Shown piece after piece: positions 32,928 to 41,018 of a DNA stretch of 41,018 nt. The notes beneath the pieces are model-generated. The model made no database searches, was not told the DNA's origin, and worked only from the letters and a program-made list of their open reading frames with translations. The stretch is from Candidatus Kapaibacterium sp. (lineage in GTDB: Bacteria > Bacteroidota > Ignavibacteria > Kapaibacteriales > Kapaibacteriaceae), in contig JAPLFN010000106.1 in assembly GCA_026390655.1 (NCBI GenBank), forward strand, positions 20,272 through 61,289, given 5' to 3'. Position 1 is the stretch's first letter. Each line of letters opens with the position of its first letter. The position numbers and the translations under genes are program-made.

Positions 32928-34469
32928 ATGACACACGCAGAGCGTATCATCATTCTCGACTTCGGTTCTCAGTACACGCAGCTTATCGCGCGCAAAGTGC
33001 GCGAAGTGGGTGTATACGCTGAGATCCATCCGTACACCATTTCTCGTGAATCACTCATCGAGCTATCGCCGAAAGGAGTTATCCTCTCCGGTGGACCATC
33101 AAGTGTATACGCAGAAGGGGCTCCCATTCCTGACTTCGATGTTTTTAACATCGGTGTCCCGGTCTTGGGTATTTGTTATGGCCTGCAGTTAGTCGCTCAT
33201 CAGCTTGGAGGAGTAGTAGATAAAGCTGCCCGTCGCGAGTTTGGTCGGGCAATGTTAGAGATCGACGATACGAGTGATCTCTTCAAGGGCATGAACTCAA
33301 CAACTCAAGTTTGGATGAGTCACGGTGATCACATTACCGTAACGCCACCGGGTTTTGAACGCATCGCACATACGGAGAACGCTGGCATCTGCGCCATTCG
33401 TGATGCCTCGCGCAGAATATGGGGAGTGCAGTTCCACCCTGAAGTACACCACTCGCCGGAGGGCAAAACGATCCTCCGAAATTTCGCAATATCGATCTGT
33501 GGATGTGCTCCTACATGGAACGCAACGTCATTTATTGACGCCGCTGTTGCGGAGATACGAGCTACGGTAGGTGACGGAGGGGTCATTTGCGCACTGAGTG
33601 GCGGCGTTGACTCTACGGTTGCGGCCGTATTGCTACACAAGGCAATCGGTAATCAGGTGCATTGCATTCACATCGATAGTGGACTCATGCGTAAAGGCGA
33701 GAGTGAGAACATCATTGAGATGTTCAAATCGCACTTCTCCATGACCGTTGATCTTGTTGATGGCACAGACATGTTTCTTGGTCGCCTCAACGGCGTTGAA
33801 GATCCGGAACGCAAAAGAAAAATCATCGGTGGTGCGTTCATAGATCTCTTCGAGATTGAAGCCAAGAATTTCGCCGATGCCAAGTTTCTCGCACAAGGCA
33901 CGCTGTATCCGGATGTGATTGAATCGGTGAGCATAAAGGGTCCTTCTGCGACAATCAAGACTCATCATAACGTTGGTGGCCTGCCAGAGAAGATGAGCCT
34001 CAAGCTCATTGAACCGTTCCGCGAACTCTTTAAAGATGAAGTTCGTGCCGTAGGAAGGGAACTTGGTATTCCCGGGTGGTTCGTTGAACGACATCCCTTC
34101 CCAGGCCCCGGCCTTGCGATTCGCATCCCCGGAGCGATCACGCGCGAGAAGCTCGAAATCCTCAGAGCCGCCGACGAGATCTATCTCGAAGAGATTCGTA
34201 ACGCAGGACTCTACAACGACATCTGGCAGGCTTTTGCGGTGTTGCTCCCCGTTCGCACAGTAGGCGTTATGGGCGATGAGCGCACGTATGAGAGTGTATG
34301 CGGTCTTCGTGCCGTAACGAGTACTGACGGAATGACGGCAGACTGGTATCACATGCCGTATGAGGTCCTTGCTCGGATGAGCAACAGAATCATCAATGAA
34401 GTTCGAGGAATCAATCGAGTGGTTTATGACATATCGTCGAAGCCCCCTGCCACCATCGAATGGGAGTAG
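32928..34469 (+). CDS. guaA: GMP synthase (glutamine-hydrolysing)
   Basis: A 513-aa single-chain GuaA. The N-terminal class I glutamine amidotransferase has nucleophile C83 in LGICYGLQL and H170/E172 in [12 protein letters not shown]. The ATP-pyrophosphatase domain has the P-loop [13 protein letters not shown] (221-233), and the C-terminal dimerisation domain has [14 protein letters not shown] and the ending KPPATIEWE. It aminates XMP to GMP using glutamine and ATP, the last step of guanine nucleotide synthesis. Start codon: see the -7 box at 32916. The downstream gene begins 2 bases after the guaA stop. Confidence 0.98.
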   Translation: MTHAERIIILDFGSQYTQLIARKVREVGVYAEIHPYTISRESLIELSPKGVILSGGPSSVYAEGAPIPDFDVFNIGVPVLGICYGLQLVAHQLGGVVDKAARREFGRAMLEIDDTSDLFKGMNSTTQVWMSHGDHITVTPPGFERIAHTENAGICAIRDASRRIWGVQFHPEVHHSPEGKTILRNFAISICGCAPTWNATSFIDAAVAEIRATVGDGGVICALSGGVDSTVAAVLLHKAIGNQVHCIHIDSGLMRKGESENIIEMFKSHFSMTVDLVDGTDMFLGRLNGVEDPERKRKIIGGAFIDLFEIEAKNFADAKFLAQGTLYPDVIESVSIKGPSATIKTHHNVGGLPEKMSLKLIEPFRELFKDEVRAVGRELGIPGWFVERHPFPGPGLAIRIPGAITREKLEILRAADEIYLEEIRNAGLYNDIWQAFAVLLPVRTVGVMGDERTYESVCGLRAVTSTDGMTADWYHMPYEVLARMSNRIINEVRGINRVVYDISSKPPATIEWE

Positions 34470-34471
34470 TT

Positions 34472-34948
34472 ATGAACGAGTTACAGATTCACTTGTTTTT
34501 TAATCACGTACCGGTCATCGGTGCATCTGTTGCACTTCTGGTTGTGATCATTGGTTTTGTGTTGAAGAACAGCGCTGTTCGCGCCACAGGCCTTGCCGTG
34601 TACATTGCTATGTCTCTTGCCGTTATTCCAACGTATCTCACAGGCGAGGGAGCTGAAGAACGCATTGAGAACATTGCCGGTATCAGCGAGGACGTCATCG
34701 AATCTCATGAAGACATGGCCAAAGTATCACTATGGTTCATGCTTGGAGCTGCTGCTATTGCTGCAGCCAGCTTGTACACCCAGTGGAAACAGCACTCAAG
34801 GGCATCACTGCTCTCGATCATCTTTCTCGTTGTAGCCATCGGTGCATTTGTGCAGATAGGACTTACCGCTCACGAAGGTGGTAAGATCAGGCGCCCGGAT
34901 CTCAATTCACCATCCGCGACGCAACCCGCGGCGGCAGATAAAGATTAG
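34472..34948 (+). CDS. Four-helix membrane protein, DUF2231-like pattern
   Basis: ATG 34472 is chosen because GGGAG lies 5 bases upstream; the track's 34460 start would overlap guaA. The 158-aa product has four hydrophobic segments: VIGASVALLVVIIGFVL, ATGLAVYIAMSLAVIPTYL, VSLWFMLGAAAIAAASLY, and LLSIIFLVVAIGAFVQIGL. Conserved-looking histidines sit near membrane boundaries (HLFFNHVPVIG, IESHEDMAKVS, TAHEGGKIRRPD). The layout recalls DUF2231-type membrane proteins, in which such histidines could bind haem or metal; this is a resemblance from memory, not a search result. An A/P-rich tail follows. The gene lies between guaA and the DJ-1 gene, with gaps of 2-3 bases. Confidence 0.6.
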   Translation: MNELQIHLFFNHVPVIGASVALLVVIIGFVLKNSAVRATGLAVYIAMSLAVIPTYLTGEGAEERIENIAGISEDVIESHEDMAKVSLWFMLGAAAIAAASLYTQWKQHSRASLLSIIFLVVAIGAFVQIGLTAHEGGKIRRPDLNSPSATQPAAADKD

Positions 34949-34951
34949 TCA

Positions 34952-35503
34952 ATGAAAAAAGTTCTCGTTCCAATCGCGAACGGCACTGAAGAGATGGAAG
35001 CCGTTGTCATCATAGACATGCTTCGACGTGCGTCGTTGAACGTGGTTGTGGCCGGCGAGGGCGATGTTATTGTTTGTTCACGAGGTGTTCGTATCGTGCC
35101 GGATGTGCACATTGACGAGATCACGGACGATGACCATTTCGATGCCATAGTGCTTCCGGGTGGAGAACAAGGTGTCTCGAACTTCATCAACAATCATGCG
35201 CTTGAGCACATCATCAAACGACATAGCCTCAAAAAGGGACTTATCGGTGCGATATGTGCGGCGCCTGTTGTTCTTCATGAGTATGGACTTCTTCCGAAAC
35301 GAGCAGTCGTCACGTCTCACCCGGGCACAGCAAGTGTTTTCGCACCGTATGCATACACGCTCGATCGTGTAGCAGTTGAGGGGCATATTGTAACCAGCAG
35401 GGGTGCGGGAACGGCCTTTGAGTTTGCACTGATGCTCATCAGAAAACTCACAGACGAGGCTACAGCTACTCGCATAGCAACTGAGATCGTGATGTTCGAA
35501 TGA
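34952..35503 (+). CDS. DJ-1/PfpI/YajL family protein
   Basis: A 183-aa protein of the usual single-domain length. The N-terminal strand KVLVPIANGTEEMEAV carries the family's glutamate. LPGGEQGVSNF and the nucleophile elbow IGAICAAPVVL place the reactive cysteine at C102. ITSRGAGTAFEFAL-type C-terminal sequence (VTSRGAGTAFEFALMLI) is diagnostic. Members act as redox-sensitive chaperones or glyoxalase/deglycase-like enzymes; which applies here cannot be told. The stop overlaps the metG start by four bases (ATGA), so the two are coupled. Cytoplasmic, no signal peptide. Confidence 0.92.
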   Translation: MKKVLVPIANGTEEMEAVVIIDMLRRASLNVVVAGEGDVIVCSRGVRIVPDVHIDEITDDDHFDAIVLPGGEQGVSNFINNHALEHIIKRHSLKKGLIGAICAAPVVLHEYGLLPKRAVVTSHPGTASVFAPYAYTLDRVAVEGHIVTSRGAGTAFEFALMLIRKLTDEATATRIATEIVMFE

Positions 35504-37572
35504 AACGTTACCTCATTACATCGGCACTTCCCTACGCAAGCGGCGTAACGCACCTCGGCAACGTGGTTGGTTCTACATTGCCCGCAGACATTTACGCACG
35601 GTATTGTCGTTTACGCGGACGTGAAACTCTATCTATCTGCGGTTCTGACGAACATGGTGTGGCAATCACCATCGCTGCTGAGAAAGAAGGCGTCACGCCA
35701 CAAGTAGTGATTGATCGCTACCACGAGGCAAACGCCCGAGCGCTTATGGGGCTAGACATCGAATTCGATCTCTATGGCCGCACTTCTAATCCGATTCATG
35801 CTGCAACGGCTCAAGAGTTCTTTACGATCTGGTTGAAAAAGGGGCTCCTAACTGAGCGCGATGCAGATCAGTTCTATGATGACGAATCAAAGATCTTTCT
35901 TCCTGACCGTTATGTGGAAGGCATTTGTCCAAATTGCGGATACGACAAGGCTCGTGGCGATCAGTGCGACAATTGTGGTGCCTATTATGATCAGCTTGAT
36001 CTAAAGAGTCCCCGCTCTCTCATCAGTGGAAAGACGCCCGTTGTCCGCAAAACCAAACATTGGTATTTCAGGCTGGATGCGTTTCAACAATGGTGTGAAG
36101 AATATATTGAGTCGCACGCCGGACAGTGGAAGGATAACGTTCTCCAGCAAAGCCGCTCGTGGCTGAAGCAAGGACTAGCAGAGCGCTCCGCAACGCGAGA
36201 CATGAAGTGGGGCATCCCTGTTCCCATTGACGGAGCCGAAGGCAAGGTTCTCTATGTGTGGTTTGAGGCGGTACTCGGGTATATCTCCATCACCAAGCAG
36301 TGGGCTATCAACGAAGGCAAACCAAATGACTGGCAGCGTTGGTGGTGTGACTCTCAGACTGAGTACACTGCGTTTCTGGGTAAAGACAACATCGTGTTTC
36401 ACACGATCATCTTTCCCATTCTTCTCAACACGCGCCATGACGAAGGGTACATACTTCCGCAGAATGTTCCGGCGAACGAGTTTCTGAATCTTGAGGGACG
36501 AAAGTTCTCTAAGAGTCGTAACTGGGCTATTGATGTACTGCAGTACCTGGACGCCTTTCCGGAAGCACAACACAAGGACATTGCTCGGTATGTGTTAACG
36601 ATGAACATGCCCGAGACAAAGGATAGTGACTTTACATGGAAGGACTATCAAGCACGCACAAACAACGAGCTTGCGGCCATCCTAGGCAACTATGTAAACC
36701 GTGTAATGCAATTCGTGCACAAGAACTTCAATGGTCAAGTGCCGGCTCTACCTGCGGGGTTTGAAAACGGACCACATGAGATCGCGTTATTGGATGCGCT
36801 CAGGGATGGTCATAATGCAGTTGCGATGAATCTCGATGCCTATCGCTTTCGTGATGCGGCAACCGGGGCAATGAATATTGCACGTGCAGCAAACAAATAT
36901 TTCAATGATAAAGCCCCCTGGAAGAGTGTCGCCTCCGACGTGGACGACTGCGCTGCTACGATGTTTGTTTGTCTTCAGGTGATCCGCACACTATCAATTG
37001 TGTTTGCACCGTTTTGTCCGGTGGCTGCCTCTGCGATGCAGACAATGCTCGGGGTTCCCGTGAACGTTGGTTCGCCGAAACAGAACACCGTCGGTGTGGA
37101 TGTATGGTCACACTCTCATGATTTTCAATTGGTAGCTGGTGAGCCCCTTGCCACACCATCGATACTATTTACGAAGGTGGAGAACGAAGTGGTAGAACGT
37201 GAAGTGGCCAAACTTGATCCGGTTGTGGAAGAGCCTGCAACGGGGATAATTACAATTGATGACTTCGCAAAAGTGAAGCTACGCACAGCTGTTGTTGTGG
37301 AGGCTGAACGTGTTCCTAAATCTGAGAAGCTACTGAAACTTCAGGTAGACATTGGCACGGAACGTCGTCAGATCCTTGCTGGCATCGCAAAGCATTATGC
37401 CCCAGACGATCTCATTGGTAAGACCATTGTTGTTGTAGCTAATCTTAAGCCTGCAAAGCTGATGGGAATGGAGTCTCAGGGTATGGTGTTAGCAGCATCA
37501 AATGCAGAGGGTGTTCTCTCATTGGTCATGCCGGCTGATCCTGCGGTTGGTCCGGGAGCAGAAGTCCGATAA
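35500..37572 (+). CDS. metG: Methionyl-tRNA synthetase with C-terminal tRNA-binding domain
   Basis: A 690-aa class I synthetase. The HIGH motif is present as HLGN (18-21), a zinc-binding C4 knuckle as CPNCGYDKARGDQCDNCG (near 144-161), and KMSKS as KFSKS (near 335). The anticodon-binding helical domain follows, and residues about 585-690 are an EMAP/Arc1p-like tRNA-binding OB fold (VKLRTAVVVEAERVPKSEKLLKLQVDIG). It charges tRNA(Met) for initiation and elongation. It overlaps the DJ-1 gene by 4 bases (ATGA) and the ftsL-like gene by 1 base (TAATG), tying translation and cell-division genes in one transcript. Confidence 0.98.
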   Translation: MKRYLITSALPYASGVTHLGNVVGSTLPADIYARYCRLRGRETLSICGSDEHGVAITIAAEKEGVTPQVVIDRYHEANARALMGLDIEFDLYGRTSNPIHAATAQEFFTIWLKKGLLTERDADQFYDDESKIFLPDRYVEGICPNCGYDKARGDQCDNCGAYYDQLDLKSPRSLISGKTPVVRKTKHWYFRLDAFQQWCEEYIESHAGQWKDNVLQQSRSWLKQGLAERSATRDMKWGIPVPIDGAEGKVLYVWFEAVLGYISITKQWAINEGKPNDWQRWWCDSQTEYTAFLGKDNIVFHTIIFPILLNTRHDEGYILPQNVPANEFLNLEGRKFSKSRNWAIDVLQYLDAFPEAQHKDIARYVLTMNMPETKDSDFTWKDYQARTNNELAAILGNYVNRVMQFVHKNFNGQVPALPAGFENGPHEIALLDALRDGHNAVAMNLDAYRFRDAATGAMNIARAANKYFNDKAPWKSVASDVDDCAATMFVCLQVIRTLSIVFAPFCPVAASAMQTMLGVPVNVGSPKQNTVGVDVWSHSHDFQLVAGEPLATPSILFTKVENEVVEREVAKLDPVVEEPATGIITIDDFAKVKLRTAVVVEAERVPKSEKLLKLQVDIGTERRQILAGIAKHYAPDDLIGKTIVVVANLKPAKLMGMESQGMVLAASNAEGVLSLVMPADPAVGPGAEVR

Positions 37573-37934
37573 TGGCAGTACGGAGTACCATTCCGGATCT
37601 GAAGGATGAGGAACTGCTTCCAACGAAGGAGCCTCAGGTACTCGTTAAACAACGTAGACTGCTTAACCGCTGGAGCATATTTGCTCTCGTGTTTGTGAGT
37701 GCAGTATCAACGGTGCTTTACGTTAGTAATGTGATCGGCGTAAAGAAGCTCTTGGTAGAGACAGATGTATTGCAGCGCACGATCGACTCTCTTCGCACAG
37801 TGAATGAGAGTCTTCGTACCGAATCATATCGTTTGCAGTCTGCTGATAGAATTACTCGAATCGCCCAAGAAAAGCTCGGACTCATTCCGCCACCAAAGGC
37901 ACCGACTGTATTGGAAGAAAAGGCTAAGCCGTGA
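37572..37934 (+). CDS. ftsL: FtsL-like cell-division protein
   Basis: A 120-aa bitopic protein: a cytoplasmic N-terminus, one membrane segment (WSIFALVFVSAVSTVLYVSNVIG, about 34-56), then a coiled coil (LLVETDVLQRTIDSLRTVNESLRTESYRLQ) and the motif DRITRIAQEKLGLIPP, which is the FtsL signature. FtsL, with FtsB and FtsQ, links the septal synthase to the divisome. Its position directly before an FtsI-type PBP supports the call despite low sequence conservation in the family. It overlaps metG by 1 base and the PBP by 4 bases (GTGA). Confidence 0.8.
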   Translation: MAVRSTIPDLKDEELLPTKEPQVLVKQRRLLNRWSIFALVFVSAVSTVLYVSNVIGVKKLLVETDVLQRTIDSLRTVNESLRTESYRLQSADRITRIAQEKLGLIPPPKAPTVLEEKAKP

Positions 37935-40000
37935 ACGTGCAAGCGCCCACATATGAGCCGATCAGATGGAAGGCCGGACTGCTCACGTTGGTTTTCTCAC
38001 TGGCGTTTATGCTGATAGTGGGCCGACTGTTCTGGGTACAAGTTGTTAACGGTGCAGGGTATCGCGATCTCGCCAAAAAGCAATACGAGAGTAAGGTTGC
38101 ACTTCGGGCAGAGCGTGGTAGACTCGTTGATAGATCGATGAGAGATCTTGCAACAATGATGAGGACTACATCTTTCGCAGCCGATCCATCGATGATCGAG
38201 CATCCGGAGATGTGTGCCCAACTGCTCGCCGCGGCAGCGGATGAATCAGCACAAGTATATCTCGAGCGTTTACGGGGCGCTCAAGGTCGGTTTGTTTGGT
38301 TGGCTAGGGGTGTTAACACTGTCATGTTCCCAGTCCTCGACACAATTCGTGACAGAGGCCTGATTCGCGTAAAAGAGCCTAAACGCTCCTTTACGCATGG
38401 ACCACTCGCAGCGCAGCTTATTGGGACAACGGACGTTGATAACAATGGTCTTACCGGCCTTGAACTATACTACGACGAACTCCTTCGAGGTCAAAGCGGA
38501 TTTGTGGTGATGCAGCGAGACGGTCGCGGCAGACTTCGTCCGGGTGTAGATCCGGAACGCGAGGCGCCAAAGAATGGAAGGGGGCTTCAGTTAACGATCG
38601 ACCTCGAACTTCAACGAGTTGCGGAGCAAGAACTCGCGCGTGGAGTTAGTGAGTCCGGGGCTCTATCAGGAACTGTTATCGCAATCGAGCCGTCATCAGG
38701 GGAGATTCTCGCGATGGCATCGTTCCCATCGTTCGATCCCAACCGATTGTATAAGGCTAGTGATGATGCTATCAGGATACGTGCCGTAACTGATCAATAT
38801 GAGCCGGGCTCAACGATGAAGGCCATCACCGCAGCCGCACTTTTGGAAGAACGGAAGCTTGCACCGGATGATAAAGTAGATGGTGGTGTTGGGGTCTTAC
38901 TAGCGGCAGGGGGCTCACAAATCAAGGATGATCATCCGGTTGGACAGACCACGTTCAGAGGTGCCTTGGAGCAATCTTCAAACGTTGTGTTTGCAACTCT
39001 CGCTCAAAAGCTTGATGACAGAGTATTCTACAAGTATGTGCGCGATTTCGGCTTTGGAATTCTTAGTGGCATCGATCTACCCGGTGAGGTTCGTGGCAGA
39101 CTGAAGAGACCCAATGAGTTTGGCCTGTCCACAAAGCAATACATGTCATTCGGTTATGAGATCAGCGCCACTGCCCTGCAAGTACTCGACGCCTATGCTG
39201 CAATTGCAAATGGTGGCGTGCTTATGCAACCACACGTTGTGAAGGGTATTCTCTCAACTGATGGTGACATCGAAAATGAGATACAGCCACAACAGATACG
39301 TCGCGTCGTTAGTCAAGAAACGGCAAGGCTCTTAACGGACATGCTTGTGGGAGTGGTAGAGCATGGAACAGGGCAAGAGGCGCGAATCAATGGAGTTCGG
39401 ATAGCAGGTAAAACTGGCACTGCTCAACAATTAACGGCCGGTGAGTACGGTAAGCAGAACTACACGGCCTCTTTTGTTGGGTATTATCCTGCCGAGAAGC
39501 CGCGTGTTGCAATGATCGTTATGCTGGACCGCCCGGTCACCAGCATCTATGGCGGAACGACGGCAGCACCCATCTTTAAGCGCATTGTTCAAAAGACAAT
39601 GACAATGCTCCAGCTCGACGCAGCCACTCAGAAGCACATCGCCGCCTCCTCCGAAGCTGATACAGTCATTGTGCCAGACGTTCGTGGGCTAGGCCTGGGA
39701 ACCGCAGACAGCGTCTTGAGACGTCTAGGACTACGCGCCGACATGTCCAAGGGTTCCGGACTGGTCCTACGTCAGAGCCCCACCACCGGGTCCCGAATAG
39801 AGCGCGGTTCTGTGGTCAAGGTTGAAGGACAGCCGGTTCAAGGGGCCGACCAACACCCTGATGTTGTCGGCTTTCCTCTTCGAAGGGCCATAACAGTGAT
39901 CTATGCCGCAGGCTTTGACGTGAAGATCAGAGGGACTGGGAGGGTTGTTCGGCAGGAATGGCAAGACCGGACGTGCCTGATCACCGCCAGAAGTAATTAG
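37931..40000 (+). CDS. ftsI: FtsI-type penicillin-binding protein with two PASTA domains
   Basis: A 689-aa class B PBP; GTG 37931 overlaps the FtsL stop as GTGA. One membrane segment (LLTLVFSLAFMLIVGRLFWV, 17-36) is followed by the dimerisation domain (ERGRLVDRSMRDLATM) and the transpeptidase with active-site S294 in EPGSTMKAIT, SSN (349-351) and KTGTAQQ (494-500). Residues about 575-689 hold two PASTA repeats (VIVPDVRGLGLGTADSVLRRLGLRA, and the weaker DVVGFPLRRAITVIYAAGF). It cross-links septal peptidoglycan. PASTA domains are typical of Gram-positive PBP2x and of some Bacteroidota/Chlorobiota FtsI. A sporulation SpoVD-like role is excluded by context. Confidence 0.94.
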   Translation: MNVQAPTYEPIRWKAGLLTLVFSLAFMLIVGRLFWVQVVNGAGYRDLAKKQYESKVALRAERGRLVDRSMRDLATMMRTTSFAADPSMIEHPEMCAQLLAAAADESAQVYLERLRGAQGRFVWLARGVNTVMFPVLDTIRDRGLIRVKEPKRSFTHGPLAAQLIGTTDVDNNGLTGLELYYDELLRGQSGFVVMQRDGRGRLRPGVDPEREAPKNGRGLQLTIDLELQRVAEQELARGVSESGALSGTVIAIEPSSGEILAMASFPSFDPNRLYKASDDAIRIRAVTDQYEPGSTMKAITAAALLEERKLAPDDKVDGGVGVLLAAGGSQIKDDHPVGQTTFRGALEQSSNVVFATLAQKLDDRVFYKYVRDFGFGILSGIDLPGEVRGRLKRPNEFGLSTKQYMSFGYEISATALQVLDAYAAIANGGVLMQPHVVKGILSTDGDIENEIQPQQIRRVVSQETARLLTDMLVGVVEHGTGQEARINGVRIAGKTGTAQQLTAGEYGKQNYTASFVGYYPAEKPRVAMIVMLDRPVTSIYGGTTAAPIFKRIVQKTMTMLQLDAATQKHIAASSEADTVIVPDVRGLGLGTADSVLRRLGLRADMSKGSGLVLRQSPTTGSRIERGSVVKVEGQPVQGADQHPDVVGFPLRRAITVIYAAGFDVKIRGTGRVVRQEWQDRTCLITARSN

Positions 40001-40051
40001 GACCTTTTGTAACTGTTATCTCCATTTTGGATTCTATACACACCACCGAAC

Positions 40052-41018
40052 ATGCGATTGACAGTCCTTATAGCGCTCCTTACCGTCTTGTTTGTGCCTC
40101 CAATTATGGCGCAGCCGGGCAGGACGCGCGTTGAACAAATGAACTTTCCTCCGATGCCGATCGGTGGACATAAAGGCATGGAAGCCCGCATCGGTGGCAT
40201 CATTGGTAATGGTGGGTTCGTGGTGGTGGATAGCTGCTCGGATCCCTTCACGATGAATAGTCGCATTCAAGATCTGCAAATCAATGGTGGCGAGATCCGT
40301 GTCAAGGTGGACTTCGACCCGATTACCCCGGGCGACTTTCGAGACGAGATCGTGCTTACTCGTCGTCCCGCTCTGATTCCGGTAAACGATACCATTCGTA
40401 TTCGACTTTTTGGTACCTCATTCCGAGTAGAGCGTAACGAAAAGGTAGATTTTGGCGAGGTTCTCGTAGGTGATTCCGTTCGCAGGCTCATTCTTGTCCG
40501 AGCAGATCTCAATCAAGATATACGATGGGAGATCCTAGGAAATCTCGATGAACCATTTCAACTCCTGAACCGCAATGGACCAATACTGGTCGGCGGAGAT
40601 ACTCTCGCCTTTGGGTTATCTTTTCAACCGACGGCTGAAGGCCGGTTTGTAGACAGCGTTGGGCTTGTTCGATTTCACAAGAACGGAAGGCCATTGGACA
40701 CCATTAACGTATTCTTTACGGGAAGTGGCCTCCGCATGCCGAAAGAAGCGGCTGTAGTCTTTGATAGCATGATGGTTGGCGAAAAGGCGTTGGATACCGT
40801 GATCATAAGACTCCCAGTATCTCCTCGCGCACAGAGTTTCGTCTACTCCGTTGTAGCAAAGGACCAACTGACTCCGGTCACGGCGAAGATCTTATCACCG
40901 CTAGGCCCAAGCAAGAGTCAGAGTATCGAGGTAGAGTTCACGTGTGCTCCCGCGGTGTTTGCAGAGAAACGGTACGGCTTCGTACTGCACAGAGCGCCAA
41001 CAGGTAGCAAATCTGTTG
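40052..41018 (+). CDS. Secreted protein with ASH/choice-of-anchor-D-like repeats, 3' end outside the window
   Basis: Absent from the ORF track because it has no stop inside the window. Reading from ATG 40052 (322 codons and one base) there is no stop. The N-terminus MRLTVLIALLTVLFVPPIMAQ is a signal peptide. The rest shows ASPM-SPD-2-Hydin-type beta-sandwich repeats: VKVDFDPITPGDFRDEIVL ... IRLFGTSFRVE, then VDFGEVLVGDSVRRLILV ... LSFQPTAEGRFVDSVGLV ... FFTGSGL, then AVVFDSMMVGEKALDTV. This pattern (FGEVxVG ... FxPxxxGxFxD) is common in secreted T9SS cargo of this group, often with a sorting domain at the far end, not visible here. It starts 51 bases after the PBP stop. The ORFs listed on the minus strand here are its shadows. 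Confidence 0.8.
   Translation, partial: MRLTVLIALLTVLFVPPIMAQPGRTRVEQMNFPPMPIGGHKGMEARIGGIIGNGGFVVVDSCSDPFTMNSRIQDLQINGGEIRVKVDFDPITPGDFRDEIVLTRRPALIPVNDTIRIRLFGTSFRVERNEKVDFGEVLVGDSVRRLILVRADLNQDIRWEILGNLDEPFQLLNRNGPILVGGDTLAFGLSFQPTAEGRFVDSVGLVRFHKNGRPLDTINVFFTGSGLRMPKEAAVVFDSMMVGEKALDTVIIRLPVSPRAQSFVYSVVAKDQLTPVTAKILSPLGPSKSQSIEVEFTCAPAVFAEKRYGFVLHRAPTGSKSV

Noticed and set aside
33633-34352. 239-aa minus-strand ORF opposite guaA
   Set aside because: guaA is certain from its motifs, and this ORF has no family features.
40001-40051. Promoter in the gap before the ASH-type gene
   Set aside because: Two TTTTG motifs occur but at the wrong spacing and without a TAnn prefix.
1-41018. T9SS machinery (PorU, PorV, SprA and others), CRISPR array, tRNA, rRNA or transposase
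   Set aside because: I looked for each and found none. The T9SS call rests on cargo tails only.

Overview
The window is a 41 kb stretch of gene-dense bacterial chromosome, roughly half G+C by eye. Three traits point to the Bacteroidota/Chlorobiota side of the tree. Several large secreted proteins end in C-terminal modules of the type IX secretion system (T9SS; 'PNP' motif, then an Ig-like fold). Promoter-like sequences match the Bacteroidetes -33/-7 consensus (TTTG ... TAnnTTTG). There are also an E1alpha-E1beta fusion and Gram-negative outer-membrane proteins. A Kapabacteria/Ignavibacteria-type organism is my best guess, but this is inference and no 16S or other marker was searched. I saw no tRNA, rRNA, CRISPR array, insertion sequence or prophage block.

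Region 1 (1-8194) is metabolic and housekeeping. It holds the C-terminal end of a fused acyl-CoA mutase (IcmF type), a peptidoglycan-binding/CHAP-like enzyme without a signal peptide, a PLP threonine/serine dehydratase, a secreted TPR protein, GatB, a branched-chain aminotransferase and a fused 2-oxoacid dehydrogenase E1. The mutase, dehydratase, aminotransferase and E1 fit together as a route from valine, isoleucine, leucine and threonine through 2-oxoacids to acyl-CoAs and then to B12-dependent rearrangement.

Region 2 (8195-25623) is the cell-surface region. A 257-base leader carries hairpins, a well-matched Bacteroidetes promoter and a possible 20-codon upstream ORF that overlaps the start of a membrane-anchored TPR gene (ATGA). 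Then follow a 2337-aa protein with about ten Pmp-type repeats (FxxN ... GGA[I/V]) and a T9SS tail, a 683-aa protein with NIDO-like, dockerin-like and cohesin-like stretches, a 381-aa protein with a degenerate tail, a 1035-aa T9SS protein, a strong intrinsic terminator, a 260-aa T9SS protein, a polyprenyl-phosphate-type glycosyltransferase with a basic N-terminal tail, and a small outer-membrane protein. The big surface genes appear to use a codon set rich in CGT/CGC and GGT, as highly expressed genes do.

Region 3 (25652-30303) is a glycan and envelope region. A GT2 glycosyltransferase on the minus strand faces away from a methyltransferase / GT4 glycosyltransferase / small membrane protein / outer-membrane barrel operon. 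The 49 bases between them hold two mirror-image TATCTTTG boxes. Region 4 (30300-41018) carries a short-form MutY (minus strand), cytidine deaminase, an MFS transporter, GuaA, a small membrane protein, a DJ-1/PfpI protein, MetG, an FtsL-like protein, an FtsI-type PBP with PASTA domains, and the start of a secreted protein with ASH/choice-of-anchor-D-like repeats that runs off the window and is absent from the ORF track.

Many neighbouring genes overlap by 1-4 bases (ATGA, TAATG, GTGA), so most of the window is read as tightly coupled operons. The best candidate for something undescribed is the surface cluster at 8452-23575: Pmp-like passengers, normally seen on type V autotransporters, joined to T9SS tails and next to proteins with dockerin-like and cohesin-like modules.
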